DNA of 64,000 nt from Symbiodinium natans. Lineage: Eukaryota; Sar; Dinophyceae; Suessiales; Symbiodiniaceae. Numbering within the stretch: position 1 is the first letter of the stretch; each line of letters opens with the position of its first letter. Under the pieces are notes generated by a model. The model saw only the letters and a program-made list of their open reading frames with translations, searched no databases and was not told the DNA's origin. The translations under genes and the position numbers were made by a program. Positions 1 to 12,346 of this stretch are shown here, piece after piece. The stretch covers positions 124,001 through 188,000 of the forward strand of contig CAJNDS010002592.1 of NCBI GenBank assembly GCA_905221605.1, written 5' to 3'.

Positions 1-3000
1 TATGGCTGTTGTTGCATGAACTTTTTCCCTTGACATGTACTGGGGTCGACGTAGTCGTCGCGACGTGCGGACGCGAAGTCAGGAGTGAACGCTTCCTGAG
101 CCTCGAATAGTCGCCACGAAGGGCTTCTTTAAGGCTGAGCTAAGCAGCTAGGACTCGGCCGCCGGCAGAAACAAATTGCAGGTCCCTTCACTGGCCCATG
201 CGTGGGGGTACGACGTCTCAAAGGGGTAGTCGTCCGATTGTATAAGGCCAGTACAAGGCGTTCATCAGAGTAGCAACTCCATGTCGTCATCCTTAAAGAG
301 TGCATAATCTCCTGAACCCGATGTCGGCCTGCAGCAGGAATGCAGCCGCATGTGCCCGAGCCTTCTCCATGAGGATGCAGCAGTGTCGAATAACTTGACA
401 GCTTGTCCCCACTGGAGTCCTGACAAGCATAGTTTGCAGTTGTGAGTGCAAGCCTGCTAAGAGATGCAAGTTCTCGAATCAGTGCAACGTAGGGGTGGTT
501 GAGTGCTGAGGAATGGTTTGGCGAGCTGTTGCAGCACTGGCCTGGAAGCAGTGCAGCATCGTGCATTTGACCCATGGATGCCAGTCATGGACCAAAACCA
601 CGCCCGTTGAGGGGTTACCTGCAAGAATCGCAGGTTGCCAGCACTCTACTAAGTGGCCACAGCTTAGGCCCAGTGGAAACTATCGCTGGGAGAAATCATC
701 GTGAGCTGGAGACGCTACATGGCAGTTTATACATGCCAGCTTGGTTGCCGCAGGAGAAATGCCAAGTCGGTGAGAGGCGAAGTTCCGAAAGCTACCACCC
801 GTGGAGTTTGGCTCAACAAGTTAGAGATAGAAGCCGGAGAGAGCCTGCAAAGAGGGGCCATGGGGTGCACAACCAGCCAGAATGCCTCTTCGCCAGTGAA
901 GGCAGTGCCTCCGTTTTCTTTCTGGGGAGGTTATATATGAGGTTATGACTACCGTAGCACCCGGAAGCGTTCGTCGGCAGCTACATGCCCGCATTTCTTT
1001 CTCGCTGAACTAGAGCCTAGAAGCAGAAAACATCCGGGTTGACTGGCTGGGGTTTGTGGAGAGTTCGGGCACGAATTGGGGCCGGATCGCGGATCACGCA
1101 GGTTCGTGATTAGGTTCGGAGCGTCGGTTGTTCTAGGCCTTGACCAAAGACACAACCAATTAGAAAGTGTGAGATCCGCAGCCACACACCGCCATTGCAC
1201 CAGGAGAAACCCTATGAGGCCTAGACGCTCGTAAGCCCGTAGTCACCGTAGTCTCCAGAAGTGCAGCTGCTGCAGCGTGAGTGCTCAGAGGCCCCAAGAA
1301 GGTTTTAGACGTCATCGTTTTCAAATGGCGCTCCGTCATTGGACAGTTCTCGTTAAATCATTCTAAAGTCTAGGCCCACAAATCGAAGAGGGCAGTCCCA
1401 GACGCTGCAGGCCGAATCCTAGCACTATCCTAGCAGTAGGAAATGTCATGCTTGACCCCAGCAGTCTTTGTAAAGGTTTCTGGGGCCAGCCCCATTCATT
1501 CCAAGAAAAGCACCTGAACCTTGCCGCCCTGAGACGAAGCTGACGGACATGATGTGCAAGTTTCCGCTGCGGCAACCCTGCATTCCAGGCAGGAAAAGAA
1601 GCATCATCAACAAAATTAAAAAAATCGGTTCTGGCCTTCAAGAAGCTTCAGACCTGCAGGGATGGTGGCCGGTGTTTTGTACCAAGCTCAAGCCAAGAAC
1701 AGGCAATGTGCTTTTGGCTGGTGACCTTCCTGAGACGGTCGTTGGGGAGCTTGCGGCTCTCTGCAAGGGGTGGCTGTACATCAATCCGGACAGCGATCCG
1801 ACGCTTGTAGATCAACCGAGGCGGTTGAGCATTGAGCCATAAAAGCCCAAGCACGTTCAGAAGCTTGCACCTTGCCCAAGATCAGGAACTTCTTTCCGGA
1901 AACTGTAATGGCAAATGGCTCGGACCTGATGGTGCTTCCCTTCCAGTGGCTTTCCTGGAATGAGAGTTTCTTCGCCTTTCAGACTTCACGTTTCATGACA
2001 TATTGCGTGCTCAGTGAACGCCAAGGACTGGCGCCTCGGAGGGCTGTGTGCAGGCGCTCATTGAGGTGGGCTGCCACGGCAAGGGTCCAAGGGCAAGCGG
2101 CAGCAAAACATCAAAACACCATCGGATGACCGCAGCAAATTGGAAGCACCAGTTGCATCCCGATCGTGTCCAGGAAGCTTCTCATGTGCGACAGACCCTA
2201 AATCATGATGCACATATATTGGAGCACGCCAGCAGCATGGGGTCTTTCCGGTAGTTGAATAGTTGTGATACCCTGCAGGCTATTGAGGAACTGCCGCGGC
2301 CACTGGTCATCCAATGCACAACTGCGAACCGATCTGGTGGGCCTCAGCACAGTCATGATTCTGTGGGGTGTAGGTCGTTGGAATTTCGTTGGACAAGCTG
2401 TCAAGGCCTAGCGCTCTGCGCTCAACATCGTTTTGAAAGTCTAAGGTGAGGGCTCGTCCATGCTTTACAAAAATTAGAGGCTGCCATGTGACCATGTGAC
2501 AGTCGCATTGCTACTGGAAGCGATTGTGTAGAAGGACTAATTAAGGACTATCTGGGAGTGTGGAAGAATTATTGACAAGACCAAGTCTAGATTTAGCAGA
2601 GGAATCTTCGGAGCCTAAAGGATATGTGGGGATCTCTCAGCAGACCAGGCATCGCCTTGTTGCTGTGGCTGGCGCACGCGCGGGGTTACACAGCTGCATG
2701 TGCGGATCGCCTTGTCAAGGACAAGCTTGACAGTTTCACTTTCATAGGCCAAGGTGGGGGGGGGGTGGTGTATCGGTTGTGAATAGAGATGGGCTTTGTA
2801 GGCCTTCAAATGGTATTGCGTGTTGATGAGCATCCTGGATTGCCGACCATCGGTTTGCATGAACACCTGGTGAGTGGAGTTGTAGAGCTGCCTCAGTCCA
2901 GGACCTCGAGTTGGACACCGTGAAACCGGATGCGTTGGCTTGGCTGTATGGGACGCTACCAAAGCTGAGTTCAGGCCTCTTCCATCGCTTCTGGTGGTCT

Positions 3001-3326
3001 CTGGGTGCTGTGTCCGATGCTCTTGGATCCAGTGTCCCAGAGGCTGCCATGGTCCGCTAGTGGAGCACAGCCCGGAGGCCAGTCAAACTTGAAGCCCTAA
3101 GTCGGAATTCTTCATGAGGTTATCTGATTATCTATCTGTGAAGCAAACGGGCGCCAGCAGAAGGCGACTGCATTCTGCATTGCTTGAGCCGGTCTCAGAA
3201 GGTACTACAGTTCTGGGATCCGAAGTGTCTGGGTTGCAAGAGAAGGTCACGGCAGATGCTTGTAAGGCTTCCGAACTAAGATGCTGTCGTTCAAGAAGCG
3301 GGTTTACGGGTTACTGATTCCTTCAG
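1..3326. other. Region without a recognisable gene
   Basis: No family could be recognised on either strand. The only stretch that reads somewhat like protein is on the + strand at about 1664-1842, following a CAG, with a piece like LAGDLPETVVGELAALCKG ending in a stop at 1840-1842. It may be an exon of an unknown gene or chance. A G-run lies near 2756-2766. The end of this region could include a first exon of the ETHE1-like gene that follows, but I could not identify it. Confidence 0.4.
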
Positions 3327-3742
3327 GAGCCACACTTTTACTTACTTGGTTCGATGCTCGGAGACGAAGGAGGCCGTGCTGATTGACCCAGCCGCTTGGC
3401 TTACGGCCTTTGATCTTTGCGGGGCCTTGGCACGTCTTGGCACACTGACTATCTCTGCCGAAGTGAAACGAGGTGCTACATCAGGTCGACCGAGACTTAG
3501 CGGTCCTGAAGGACCCTGCGGCCGCTTCCCCCCTCAAGGTCGTGGGTTGGCGGTGAGACTTCATCGTCCTGAATCATCCCTGGGGTTGGAGAAGGTGTGG
3601 ATAAGCCTGAAAGAAAAAGATCCGGTACACTCTATAGTAAACCCATCACTTTTAGAATCGTATGGCTCCCTTTTTAAATACATATAAACTCATCCCTTTT
3701 GACATCATATGAAGCCAGACCCCGCCCCGGGATCATTTCGTT

Positions 3743-3775
<33 letters not shown>

Positions 3776-4692
3776 TGGTGACACTAATTTAGCATCCAAC
3801 AGTAGTGTGAAACGGCATGGCGCTCTTGATTCAGTTGAATGTCAGGGCCAACTCGTTCGTACAAGTTGGGTGAGCACATCGCAAGCTGTGCCCACAGTTC
3901 ATAGGGTAGAAGGCAGCTGGCAAAAAGAGGTTGGAGGAATGTGCGTCCATCAATCATGCTGGGAAGGGAGGGGCACCAATGGCCACCATGGTTGTTACCC
4001 GTACTTGCCTGCTCTTTCGTCATCTTCGTGGGCAAGTCTGTGCAGGATCTGGGTCTTCAGCTAAAGTATGTCATCTACACGCACGACGGCAGGGAACATA
4101 CCAGAGCAGGCAGTTGGGGAGTCAACATGAGGCCTTGAGTTGGTGCTGCTGTTTTGTTCCTTTGCTCTATTTTGCTCTTGCAGGTGCGCTGATACGGGGG
4201 CTGCAGCATGCGGAGCATGATGTGCAGACACTGGCGCAGACGGTGGTCTCGATGTCATGCCAGCATGGCGATCTTGCCGACCGGCGTGTTCGACACGGCG
4301 AGCTGATCAGGTTCGGAACATTGGCCATGGAGGCCCGAGCAGTGCCGGGGATGAATAATGGCAGCATGGCGTTGACGCTTCAAACCGCCACAGCAGGCTT
4401 TGTTTTCACAGGCGATGCGCTCTGGGTCCGTGGCAGCCCCAAGCGGGAGTTTCAGGAACACAATGTTGTGAAGCACAAGGAGTCCGTGCAGCAGCAGATC
4501 CTCTCTCTACCGGACGAGACTATCGTCTGCCCGGGTCATGACAACAAGGGCCGCAGTGTTTCTACCGTTGAAGAAGAGCGATTGTTCAACTCTCGCTTCA
4601 ATCGGCCCGTTTCCGAGTTCGACGATTACATGACCCAAACCACAGCCGCAGTACACCAGCCACCTCGGTCTTACCGATCGAGCCTTGGATAG
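3327..4692 (+). CDS. ETHE1-like sulfur (persulfide) dioxygenase, exons of a possibly defective copy
   Basis: Three exon pieces match the ETHE1 branch of the metallo-beta-lactamase fold, which oxidises glutathione persulfide in mitochondrial sulfide breakdown. Exon A (3327-3390, after TTCAG) encodes SHTFTYLV...KEAVLIDP. Exon B (from 4046, after GCAG) encodes DLGLQLKYVIYTH. Exon C (4184-4692, after a pyrimidine tract and GCAG) encodes the C-terminal half, with FGTLAMEARAVPG, FTGDALWVRG, CPGHDNKG and STVEEERLFNSRF, and ends in TAG. The intron after exon A starts with GC. The THxHxDH motif reads THDGREH, and the usual PGHT reads PGMN, so one of the three Fe ligands of the family (His, His, Asp) is a Met; the first His and the Asp of TGDAL remain. 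About 15 residues expected between exons A and B were not found. The N-terminal exon with any targeting peptide was also not found. It could be a pseudogene, a divergent paralogue or a mis-read exon. Confidence 0.72.
3745..3774. repeat. Run of 30 G
   Basis: An uninterrupted G homopolymer of 30 bases lies in the intron between exons A and B of the ETHE1-like gene. It could form quadruplex structures, and such runs are also prone to assembly length errors. Confidence 0.9.
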
Positions 4693-7600
4693 CAATGTGT
4701 CCCGTTTTGACGTTTGGGATTTCTAAGGCAAACCCGTGTTCTTGTTTGATTGTGTTTTTTTCGGATGTGATGTGTTAAGCGCGCCCCTGAAGGAATGCGC
4801 AGCAGGAGGCAGTCCTGGGCGTGGCCGCGACGGTGTAAAATTAGTCAGTGAAGTGCTTCGGCGCCTCCGAGGTCACGAAGCGAGTTGTCGGACTGTTATG
4901 CAGTATTGTGCAGTATGCCGTGTGCCTTTATGCTCTTCTCGCTGAGTCGCAGACAGGGTCAGGCAAAGACGAAGACATCATCTTTTTTCTCTGGGATTGC
5001 ATCTGCTGAAAGCCGAGTTGCATCCACAGGAAGCCCAAGGATTTTTTTTGGAAAGCCTGATTGCTGGTCCCAGCAGCAGCGGCTTTAAATTCTGAGCTGC
5101 AACATGCCGCAACCTACGCTTGCAGCGTTGCAGCAGCCTTTCAGTTGCTCGAGGAAGCCGCATGATGTGAGTCTCACGGTGACGCTCGCCCAAAGCGAGG
5201 CGTGTGAGACTCACTTCTGAACACGGAGGGCCGAGCGGGGGAGAAACTTGACGGGCTCTGGAGCTGCTTCTTTGCAACCAGTCTGCAACACACTAGCAAC
5301 ACCGAAGCCACAACAGTGCTCAGGAAGCTATGCAGCTGGCATGACGATGCGCCAGCTCACCAAAGTGTATGAGTACTCAGGCGAGGCCGCAAGGCATCCC
5401 CGAGCTCCCGAGCTTCCCGAGATTTAGGGCATTCCACACCTAGTAAAGGGGGCCCTCACTCAGATGATGAGATGCGCGTGCTGTTCGCCGGAACCTTACT
5501 CTTAACATGTGCTGGGCATGTGTTGAGTTTTTTGGCAACGTTGGCGTTTTGCTCTGTCTTGCCAAGACTTGTGCGCTGTTATCTCTTGGATGGTCATTCT
5601 TCCAACTCACAACAGGCTGTTGAGTGGTTTTTCGTTCTTGTGCGACATGCTTTGCAATGCACATAGCACGGCATGGGGTCATTGAAGACTGCCAGCATTG
5701 CAGTCGTTGAAGGGGGTATGTTGGGAGGCCTGCATCTGCACGTTCTGTAGGACGTTTGTGCTGTGGGTTGTGGCAGTTGTGTCTCTTGTTCCTGCTGCGT
5801 TAGATAACCTCCTGAGGATGAAGCACTGGCAGCAGTGCGACATAGCACAGCGGCTGCTTGGCAGAAGCATTACGGTGTTGAAACGGCATTGCCACGTTGC
5901 GGTCGCCAACGCCCAACTGGAAATCAATGAGGTTTTTGGCCCGTGTCTTCTGTCAATGCTGCAGTACGCTGCCGGCATGTTGCTTTGAAGCAAGAGGTGA
6001 AGTCACGGGCACATGACATGGCTCGTGTTGAGAATTGGCATGAATTGGCTGCAACGTGTTTTTTGCAGTGGTGTGGCTGGCTTGGGCTGCTGTTTGATTG
6101 CCGCCTTATGCATGAAGTGGAAGCCACATACAGACCGATAGCCTGACGTTCATCTACTTCCCGATTTCTGGGAGGATTTGCTTCATGTGCGACCCGCAAT
6201 GGGACACTTGGAATGCAATCCTGCCAGCGTGACCTGCAGCCTCCCTGTATGCTTCTGTCGCGAGGAAGCATATCTATACAAGTCCGAACTGCCCGTGGCA
6301 CAGACTGAAGAAGAGAAGCGCTACCTAGCAGGTGGGCCCTCTCCTGCTGGTGAGAGTTTGCTGAGTTTGCTGTTGCTGTAGTTTGTTCGTTCAACTTGTG
6401 CTTGGATCAGGGATCCGTTTTGAGCCCATGCATACATTGAACTAGAACAGTACCAGGGCAGGCACTGCGAGAAAGTGTAGCATATCCGCCGGTCATGAAA
6501 GGAAGCCCACTGAGCGTGGCGGCTCTTCGATGCTCCGCGGAACTCTTTGTGACAATCCTCTAAAACGACAGGTCTACAACTCGGGGCTTGGAAAAGTCAG
6601 GGGTGAGGACAGGACCGCGACAAAGAACCCAAAACTAAACAGCACCAGCAACCATGAGCTACCAAGCAACCCTAGAAGAGGCCGCCTGCAAAAGTCCTTT
6701 CCTTTCCAAACCTCCCTTAGGCCCTTTGCTCACACCGGAGGTGCGAGCTATGACGCCGTGGCCGTAGCTTCTGGTACGTGTGCGGCGCTGTGGGCAGGCT
6801 GCGAGGCGCGCTCTCTCCCTCTCTCTCCTCGGGGTGTTGCTCTCGAACCTTGTAGGACCTAGAGTATGTCCTAGAGTGCTGTTTTGCTTCTTTACAGCTA
6901 TTTGCACTTACCGGACTGTGCATGGACACATTCTGGTGCTGCTGATGGTGTACCTCTTAACTGTTATATCCTCTCATGAGATGTGCTTCATGCATGGAGT
7001 AATTGAAGAGGATCGCCCGGGCAACAGGGCACAACGGAAGAGGAACAAGAGAAGGGACGAGAGTCCTGAGAGGGCTAGAAATGGGAAGGAGTCAGTTGGG
7101 AAACTCAGGGGCCCGCGCAGATCAGAGTCAACTCATGCAGCAAAAACTAAGTCTGCGTATTCAAGGATGCCTGCCGTGTGCACTGCTCGCCGTGCGAAAC
7201 GACCAGCCGCTGCACATCTAGAAGATTCCCGGGCATGCCAAGGAACTATGAGCACTGAAGTTAAGCACTCTCTATGGCCAGTTCGGCGTGGGCAAGTCGG
7301 AATGTCACCACACCAACTTGGGACCCGGATCCCCGAATCTGGCAGAAAAGGAAAAGCAGCTCGGGTCTGGGGCATATTCGGAGTTCAGGATTCGTAGTGC
7401 CCAGTGTTAAGGAACATCCCTAGAGTACACTGTAGAGGACACATCCATCTGGCAAGGCTTTCTCAACTGCTGCGCGTGATGCCTGGGCGGCTCGGCAAGC
7501 CTCAGAGAATTGTAGAGCCCTTGTCGATGCTGCAGCAGGCCGGTTTGACTCCTCTTGAGGACAAGATACTCCAGTGCCCGCTTGCAAAGCAGATCGAAGC

Positions 7601-9900
7601 TTGGTACTGGTGAATCTTGTGGGAAATGATGTAAAGGAGATGCAGTAGTTAGGAGTTTGAGGGCCTGATGTAAGTCTTTGAGCTCGCTCTGGGCTTTTGT
7701 GCTTTGAAGCGAGAGTATCTTGTCAAGTCTGCCTTGGGGGTGCCACCTCGCCGTCGCTGCTTTTTCACCCATGCTCAAGACAGTTCAAGACTGCCCTTGG
7801 CTTATTCTAAAGCGTGTTCTGCTTGAGGAGCAGCCTCTCCCGGATCTGCCACCCTTCTTCTCCAAGCCAGACCTGTGCGAGTGGACCCGGTGCTTTGGGC
7901 ACTATTGGATCCCAGAAGTCTGGTTCTGCTTGGCATCTAAGTGCTCTTTGCCTCTGCCGAGGGCTGCCATTGCGCTGCAGCCTCTGGCTGAAACGTCGCG
8001 AATGTTGCCTGAGCAGCGCCGCTTTGATCAATTGGAGCTTTTTCAGAGGAACTCTCGGCAGAGGAACTGGATGAAGACTTGACACAAGCCATCTCTCAAC
8101 TTCTAAGCGGGCCACCTTCTCCGCAAAGCAGGACAAGACACTCGAGAAAGCAGGATTTTAAGCATGACTAATAGTATTGACAAGAAAGGTGTTCGGAAAG
8201 AAGGGGCGTCTGTCACAGGGATTGGCTGAACAGGAAATGGACAGAATCCTGGGCCCAGGATGTCTGATGGTTTCCCTGCAGCCTGTCGGATCTCACACAA
8301 CTCCGAGCCCCAAGTTCCTGCAACCCTCATTTTCCCTTACCTTCAATAGTGCGTGCAAAGACGGCAGTGCCTCGTCATGTTCGGCTGGGTCACCGGGTCG
8401 AAGCACCCAGGCTCAGCTAAGCGCAGCTAAGCATAGCGTTCTCGGCACTCGGACGCTCTCGAGACTCTCGAGTCTGAACGCTTGCCGGGCCTCAGCTTTC
8501 GCCAGCAAACTGCAGCAGAAAGATGGCCTTTCCCTTCCAAGGACTTCCAAAATTGCCCTCAGCCGCTTGGATTGATACCTGGCCTTGGGTGAGCACAAAA
8601 TGTTCTGAAACCCCGTGCCGCACCCTTCTGCAGGCAGTTGTAATAAGAAGGGTGCCTTGTAGCTGATGGTGCACACGCAGGATGCCAGCACCACAACTGA
8701 AACCGCCTCCGGCGAGGATGAGGTGGGTCTGCGCAGGTTGCAAGAGGCGCCAGCTCGTCAAGCGCTTTTTTTGGTTTTCAGGGCCCATTGAACCAAGTGC
8801 AACTGCTTTGCTGCAAGCCGAGATTCCAGCTTGAGCAGGACACGGACGACATAAACCCATCAAACAGAACCAGCCACCCAGCAGCGTTACTGTTGAGACA
8901 TATTGAGCATTCGGATGTCGAAGGCTTGGTTGCAAGAAATGCAGAAATGCCTCAAGGGCAAGTCATCTTAGGTTCGCCTTATGCTTGGGGTCGCTGGTTT
9001 CTTGTGGCAGCATTCCGGCAGCCTGACGAGGTGCAGTTCACTCCGCCCTCGGCTCCGCTTTCTGTGGGTTAAAATTGCTAGCAGTGCACGCCGCTACTTT
9101 GCACAGGTCCTGGTTGCCAAGGCGCCCGGAGCGGTTGGCTGCTGGGACCTACAAGCTACCATAAGTTATGCAATTGCCAGAATGGCCCAGAATGGCCCTT
9201 GGTTCTGAAGGTCCCTCTTGTTGCCACGAGGTGCAGCCTTAGACTTTGACGAACTCCTGGGCAGAGACGAGCTGGGTGGCTTGGTGAGATGGGACGTGCC
9301 AGCACCACTTCAGAGCTGCCAGTTGCTGCTAGATGCTCTAGATTAAGGACGTGTGCATTGCGTCTCCGCGACAAGCTTTGGCCGTACTGGAACCCCGGCA
9401 GAGCTGTACACGGCGGCGGAGGCAGAAGATGAGTTGCAGCCTCTTGCCGCCAATTCTTAAGAAGGACTGCCAGAGTGTGCAAGGCTCCGGCTTGAAGCGG
9501 GAATGCAAAGCCTCGGAGACTCAGGTCTCAGTTCGTCGTCCGCTATGCGTACAAGGTCCTGGAAGGCCCGACAGTCCACAGAAGGTTCTTTGCAAGCACA
9601 GTGAGCGGTCAGGCCAACTGTCTGTTGTGTCGCTGCACCTGAACACTAGAACACTAGTCAGCATGCAGCCGGCCAAGCTTCAAAGCCTTGCACTTGCACA
9701 CGTTTCACACCAGGAGCCTGCGTTGAGTGAAAAGGGACCTAATGTTGCGCTTTTGAACCTTCAAAGAATGTAGCCCAAAGGGAAGATCACCCTCTCCGCA
9801 GCGACAGACGTTTGGCCAGCTCCGGACGCCAAGAGGAGCTTTAAAAATTGTTGTGCGAATATGCTATTAAAATATTGCATGATCATGTTGTTAATCTGAT
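4693..9900. other. Long region without a supported gene
   Basis: I see no recognisable protein family here. The longest + strand open frame, 6780-7397 (205 codons), has a hydrophobic start and then a basic low-complexity part; a frame of this length is roughly what chance would allow in 64 kb. A frame at 5698-5988 (96 codons) has a hydrophobic segment followed by a helix-like stretch, but no motif. Frames at 7720-8082 and 9351-9773 show no motif either. A near-perfect hairpin lies at 5167-5214 and is listed separately. Confidence 0.4.
5167..5214. repeat. Compound inverted repeat (hairpin)
   Basis: GTGAGTCTCAC at 5167-5177 is exactly complementary to GTGAGACTCAC at 5204-5214. Inside it CTCGC (5185-5189) pairs with GCGAG (5195-5199) around a 5-base loop. 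No gene is recognised nearby, so a role as an RNA structure or protein-binding site is open. Confidence 0.7.
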
Positions 9901-9935
9901 TACATTCTTTGAGCAGAGGGTCAAAACTACTTGCG

Positions 9936-11333
9936 GCTTTGCTTTGGGAGGGTCAAACTGGTCAAAACCCTGCGTTAGTCTGGTGCTCTCACATTCGAAG
10001 GAGGGTCGCTGGTCTGGTGGCCTTCGGCGGAAACTTGTTCGTGGCAGATGATGAGGGCCAAATTTCCCGCCTGCCTGCGGCTTCGATGGCGCAAGGAGGG
10101 AGGTGGGGTCTGAAAGCTCATTAACGAACTTAGTCATGAGCTCGCAAGCGCCATTCTCCCTGTGGCCACCAGGGATTGAATCTGACCTGCTCTTGCAGGA
10201 CAGACGGTGTTCAGCTGTATGCAACGCATCTCGGCGGCAGCAACTGTGGGGGACAGGCAGGTGCGAGGTATGCTTGCTGCGATAATGACTGAGCCAACAG
10301 TTTGCAGAGAAGAGGCCAGCCGAGAGCGATGGGGCACGCCAGCCAATCACTGGTCTGGCTGTCTCCGAGAATGGGAGCGTTCTATTCTGGTGAGATGCTC
10401 AGCCGGCTCACTCTCAAAGGGTAGAGCGCCAAACAACATGCAGCTTGCTGCACTCGGACAGGTCCACTCCTTCAAGCATCTTCAAGGGTCAAAGTGATGG
10501 AGAAGGGAGGCCTCAGACGATCTTCGGTCAGGAGCAGTGACCTCACTGCAAGACGTGGTGAAGGTAGAGATTGCCGACCGGACAGAGCATTCTGCGGCAT
10601 TCACGTCTCAAGCTGGTCAAACAAAGTGCATATGGATGAACTCGCCGGTTCATATTTCGCCTGTAATGCATGGGCAGATCTGCCTTACACTCCTTGCCTG
10701 CTTCCTGCAGTGTGAGTGTCGAACATGCATTCTTGGGCACATTCAACTATTCACTCTCTGCTCTTGCGTAGAGCTCTTCCGGATCGTAAGGTTACAAGAG
10801 TTGGGCGGGAGCTCCGCCATTGTTCACTTGGCATCCGATCCTCTGGACGAGCTACTGTTCTTCGCAGTGCATCGAGGCCACAGCTGCAAAAGTTTAAGTC
10901 AATGAAGTTTCAATGAAGTCGCCCTCCCGTCGCTCTCCGCTCTCCCCTGCCCCTCTTCAGGCGCCACCTCCCAGAGCTGTCGGCTCAGCCGGCTGCCGCT
11001 GCGCCCACGCCGCGGCCATGTCATCACGACTTCCTTCGCCACTGGGATATTCTGCAGCCAAGAGGGGTGCCCCCACCTCATACCCGCTTGAGATCGAGAG
11101 TGCAGCAAGGAGTGGCCCACAGAGCAGTTGTGGATCAGAATCTTGGCTTAAGCCCATGCAGTACCACAGAGTGCGCCCCCAGAGAGACAGGCAGCTTGTG
11201 GCTCGCTGCTTCGCAAAGGCGCGCATTCACAGATTCTTTACGTCGCGGCGGAGCATGGGATTTATTCTCTCCCGGTCGTCTCCAGGCTGCTTTTGACATC
11301 ATCAACTCGGCACGTATCAGACATTCTTGGGAT
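9936..11333 (+). CDS. Possible beta-propeller protein exons (weak)
   Basis: Several short frames on the same strand look like strands of a beta-propeller, each in an exon-like setting with an AG before it. They are GLVAFGGNLFVADDEGQIS (about 10010-10070), PITGLAVSENGSVLFW (about 10341-10388), GGSSAIVHLASDPLDELLFF (about 10804-10863, following GCGTAG) and SQILYVAAEHGIYSLPVV (about 11227-11280). Their spacing and repeated pattern, a hydrophobic strand and then a turn, suggest one gene with introns. I see no diagnostic WD dipeptide or NHL motif and no start or stop, and these could be chance frames. It could also be the 5' part of the TSP1 gene that follows. Confidence 0.25.
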
Positions 11334-11516
11334 CCTTGACAGTTGAGCAAAGAGAATCAAATTCTGTTCCAAAGAGCTCCGTTTGAGTTTCGTGGGGGAG
11401 ATCTGGCCAAGAATTTCTCGACATCAGTGACTCCACGCCTTGTCTTCAGCGACCAGAAGAAGCTGTTGACAAGCCGCTGGGACACGTCTCGATTGAAGAC
11501 CTCGGCCAACTGCAAG

Positions 11517-11606
11517 CCCAAGGGTTTAGACGGTTTAGAGTTTAAGGCTTAGGGTTCAGGGTTTCGGGCTTAGGGTTTGGGGTTTAGGGGCTAGGTTTAG
11601 GATTAA
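11517..11606 (+). repeat. Degenerate TTTAGGG telomere-like repeats
   Basis: About 90 bases consist of variants of GGGTTTAG, GGCTTAGGG and GGGTTTCGGG. TTTAGGG is the dinoflagellate-type telomere unit, so this looks like a decayed internal telomere-like tract. Confidence 0.6.
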
Positions 11607-12030
11607 TCATGAGAGAATGTCAGAGACCGACCTGAGGTTTCCACAGCTTTCATGTCCGTGGCACGGATTGCGTCCTGGGCGACTGGCGAGCAGATGGTGC
11701 ATGCACCTTTCTGAGCTCGTGACTGCGGCAAACACTTAGCCTTAGCAGCCAGCAACCAGCTGCTGAGGCACAAAAACTTGTGGAGGCGGAGTGCAGAAGT
11801 AACTTGGCAAAGCAGCAGTATGGTCATTGCAGCATTGTTGCATCATTGGATACCATGAGCTAAGGTTAATTCGCCCCGTTCTCACCCCAGCCGCTGGCGG
11901 TGGCCGGCCATGTTCAGAGCAGCAGGTTCGCTACAAGGCTAGTGTAGGGAGAAGTTCTCTGGGGTCCTGGAAGTTTCCTAAGGTAGGACGGCCCCAGGGT
12001 CTCGGTGTATTGTAATTCAAAAACTGCCAT

Positions 12031-12113
12031 CCTATATATATATATATATACAATATAATATTTATCTGATTGTATGATATTCTTGTTAAAGTCAAGCCCC
12101 CCCCTCCCCCCCC
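12031..12113. repeat. (TA)n microsatellite and C-run
   Basis: A TA dinucleotide tract of about 20 bases at 12031-12050 is followed by AT-rich DNA. A C-rich run (C8-T-C8 type) lies at about 12097-12113. Confidence 0.8.
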
Positions 12114-12346
12114 GCCAAATTCACGACGGCATTCCGACATACTAGTTTCGGCTTGCAGAAACACCCAAAGCTGCTTCACCTATGGCATCTATAGGGAGAT
12201 CGAGAGACAGCAGGCGTCAAGAGGAGGGTCCACATGAACCACTGAAATCAGCCCCAGCAATCCAACTCAACTTGTTTTAATCTACGGAACTTACTATCAG
12301 TTACTTCAGTGTGACAGTCCTAGAGTTCTGACATTGGTACAGGAAT

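Noticed and set aside
6780-7397. 205-codon open frame on +
   Set aside because: No family motif and no similarity between its hydrophobic first part and basic remainder to anything I know; a frame of this length is within chance for 64 kb at this base composition.
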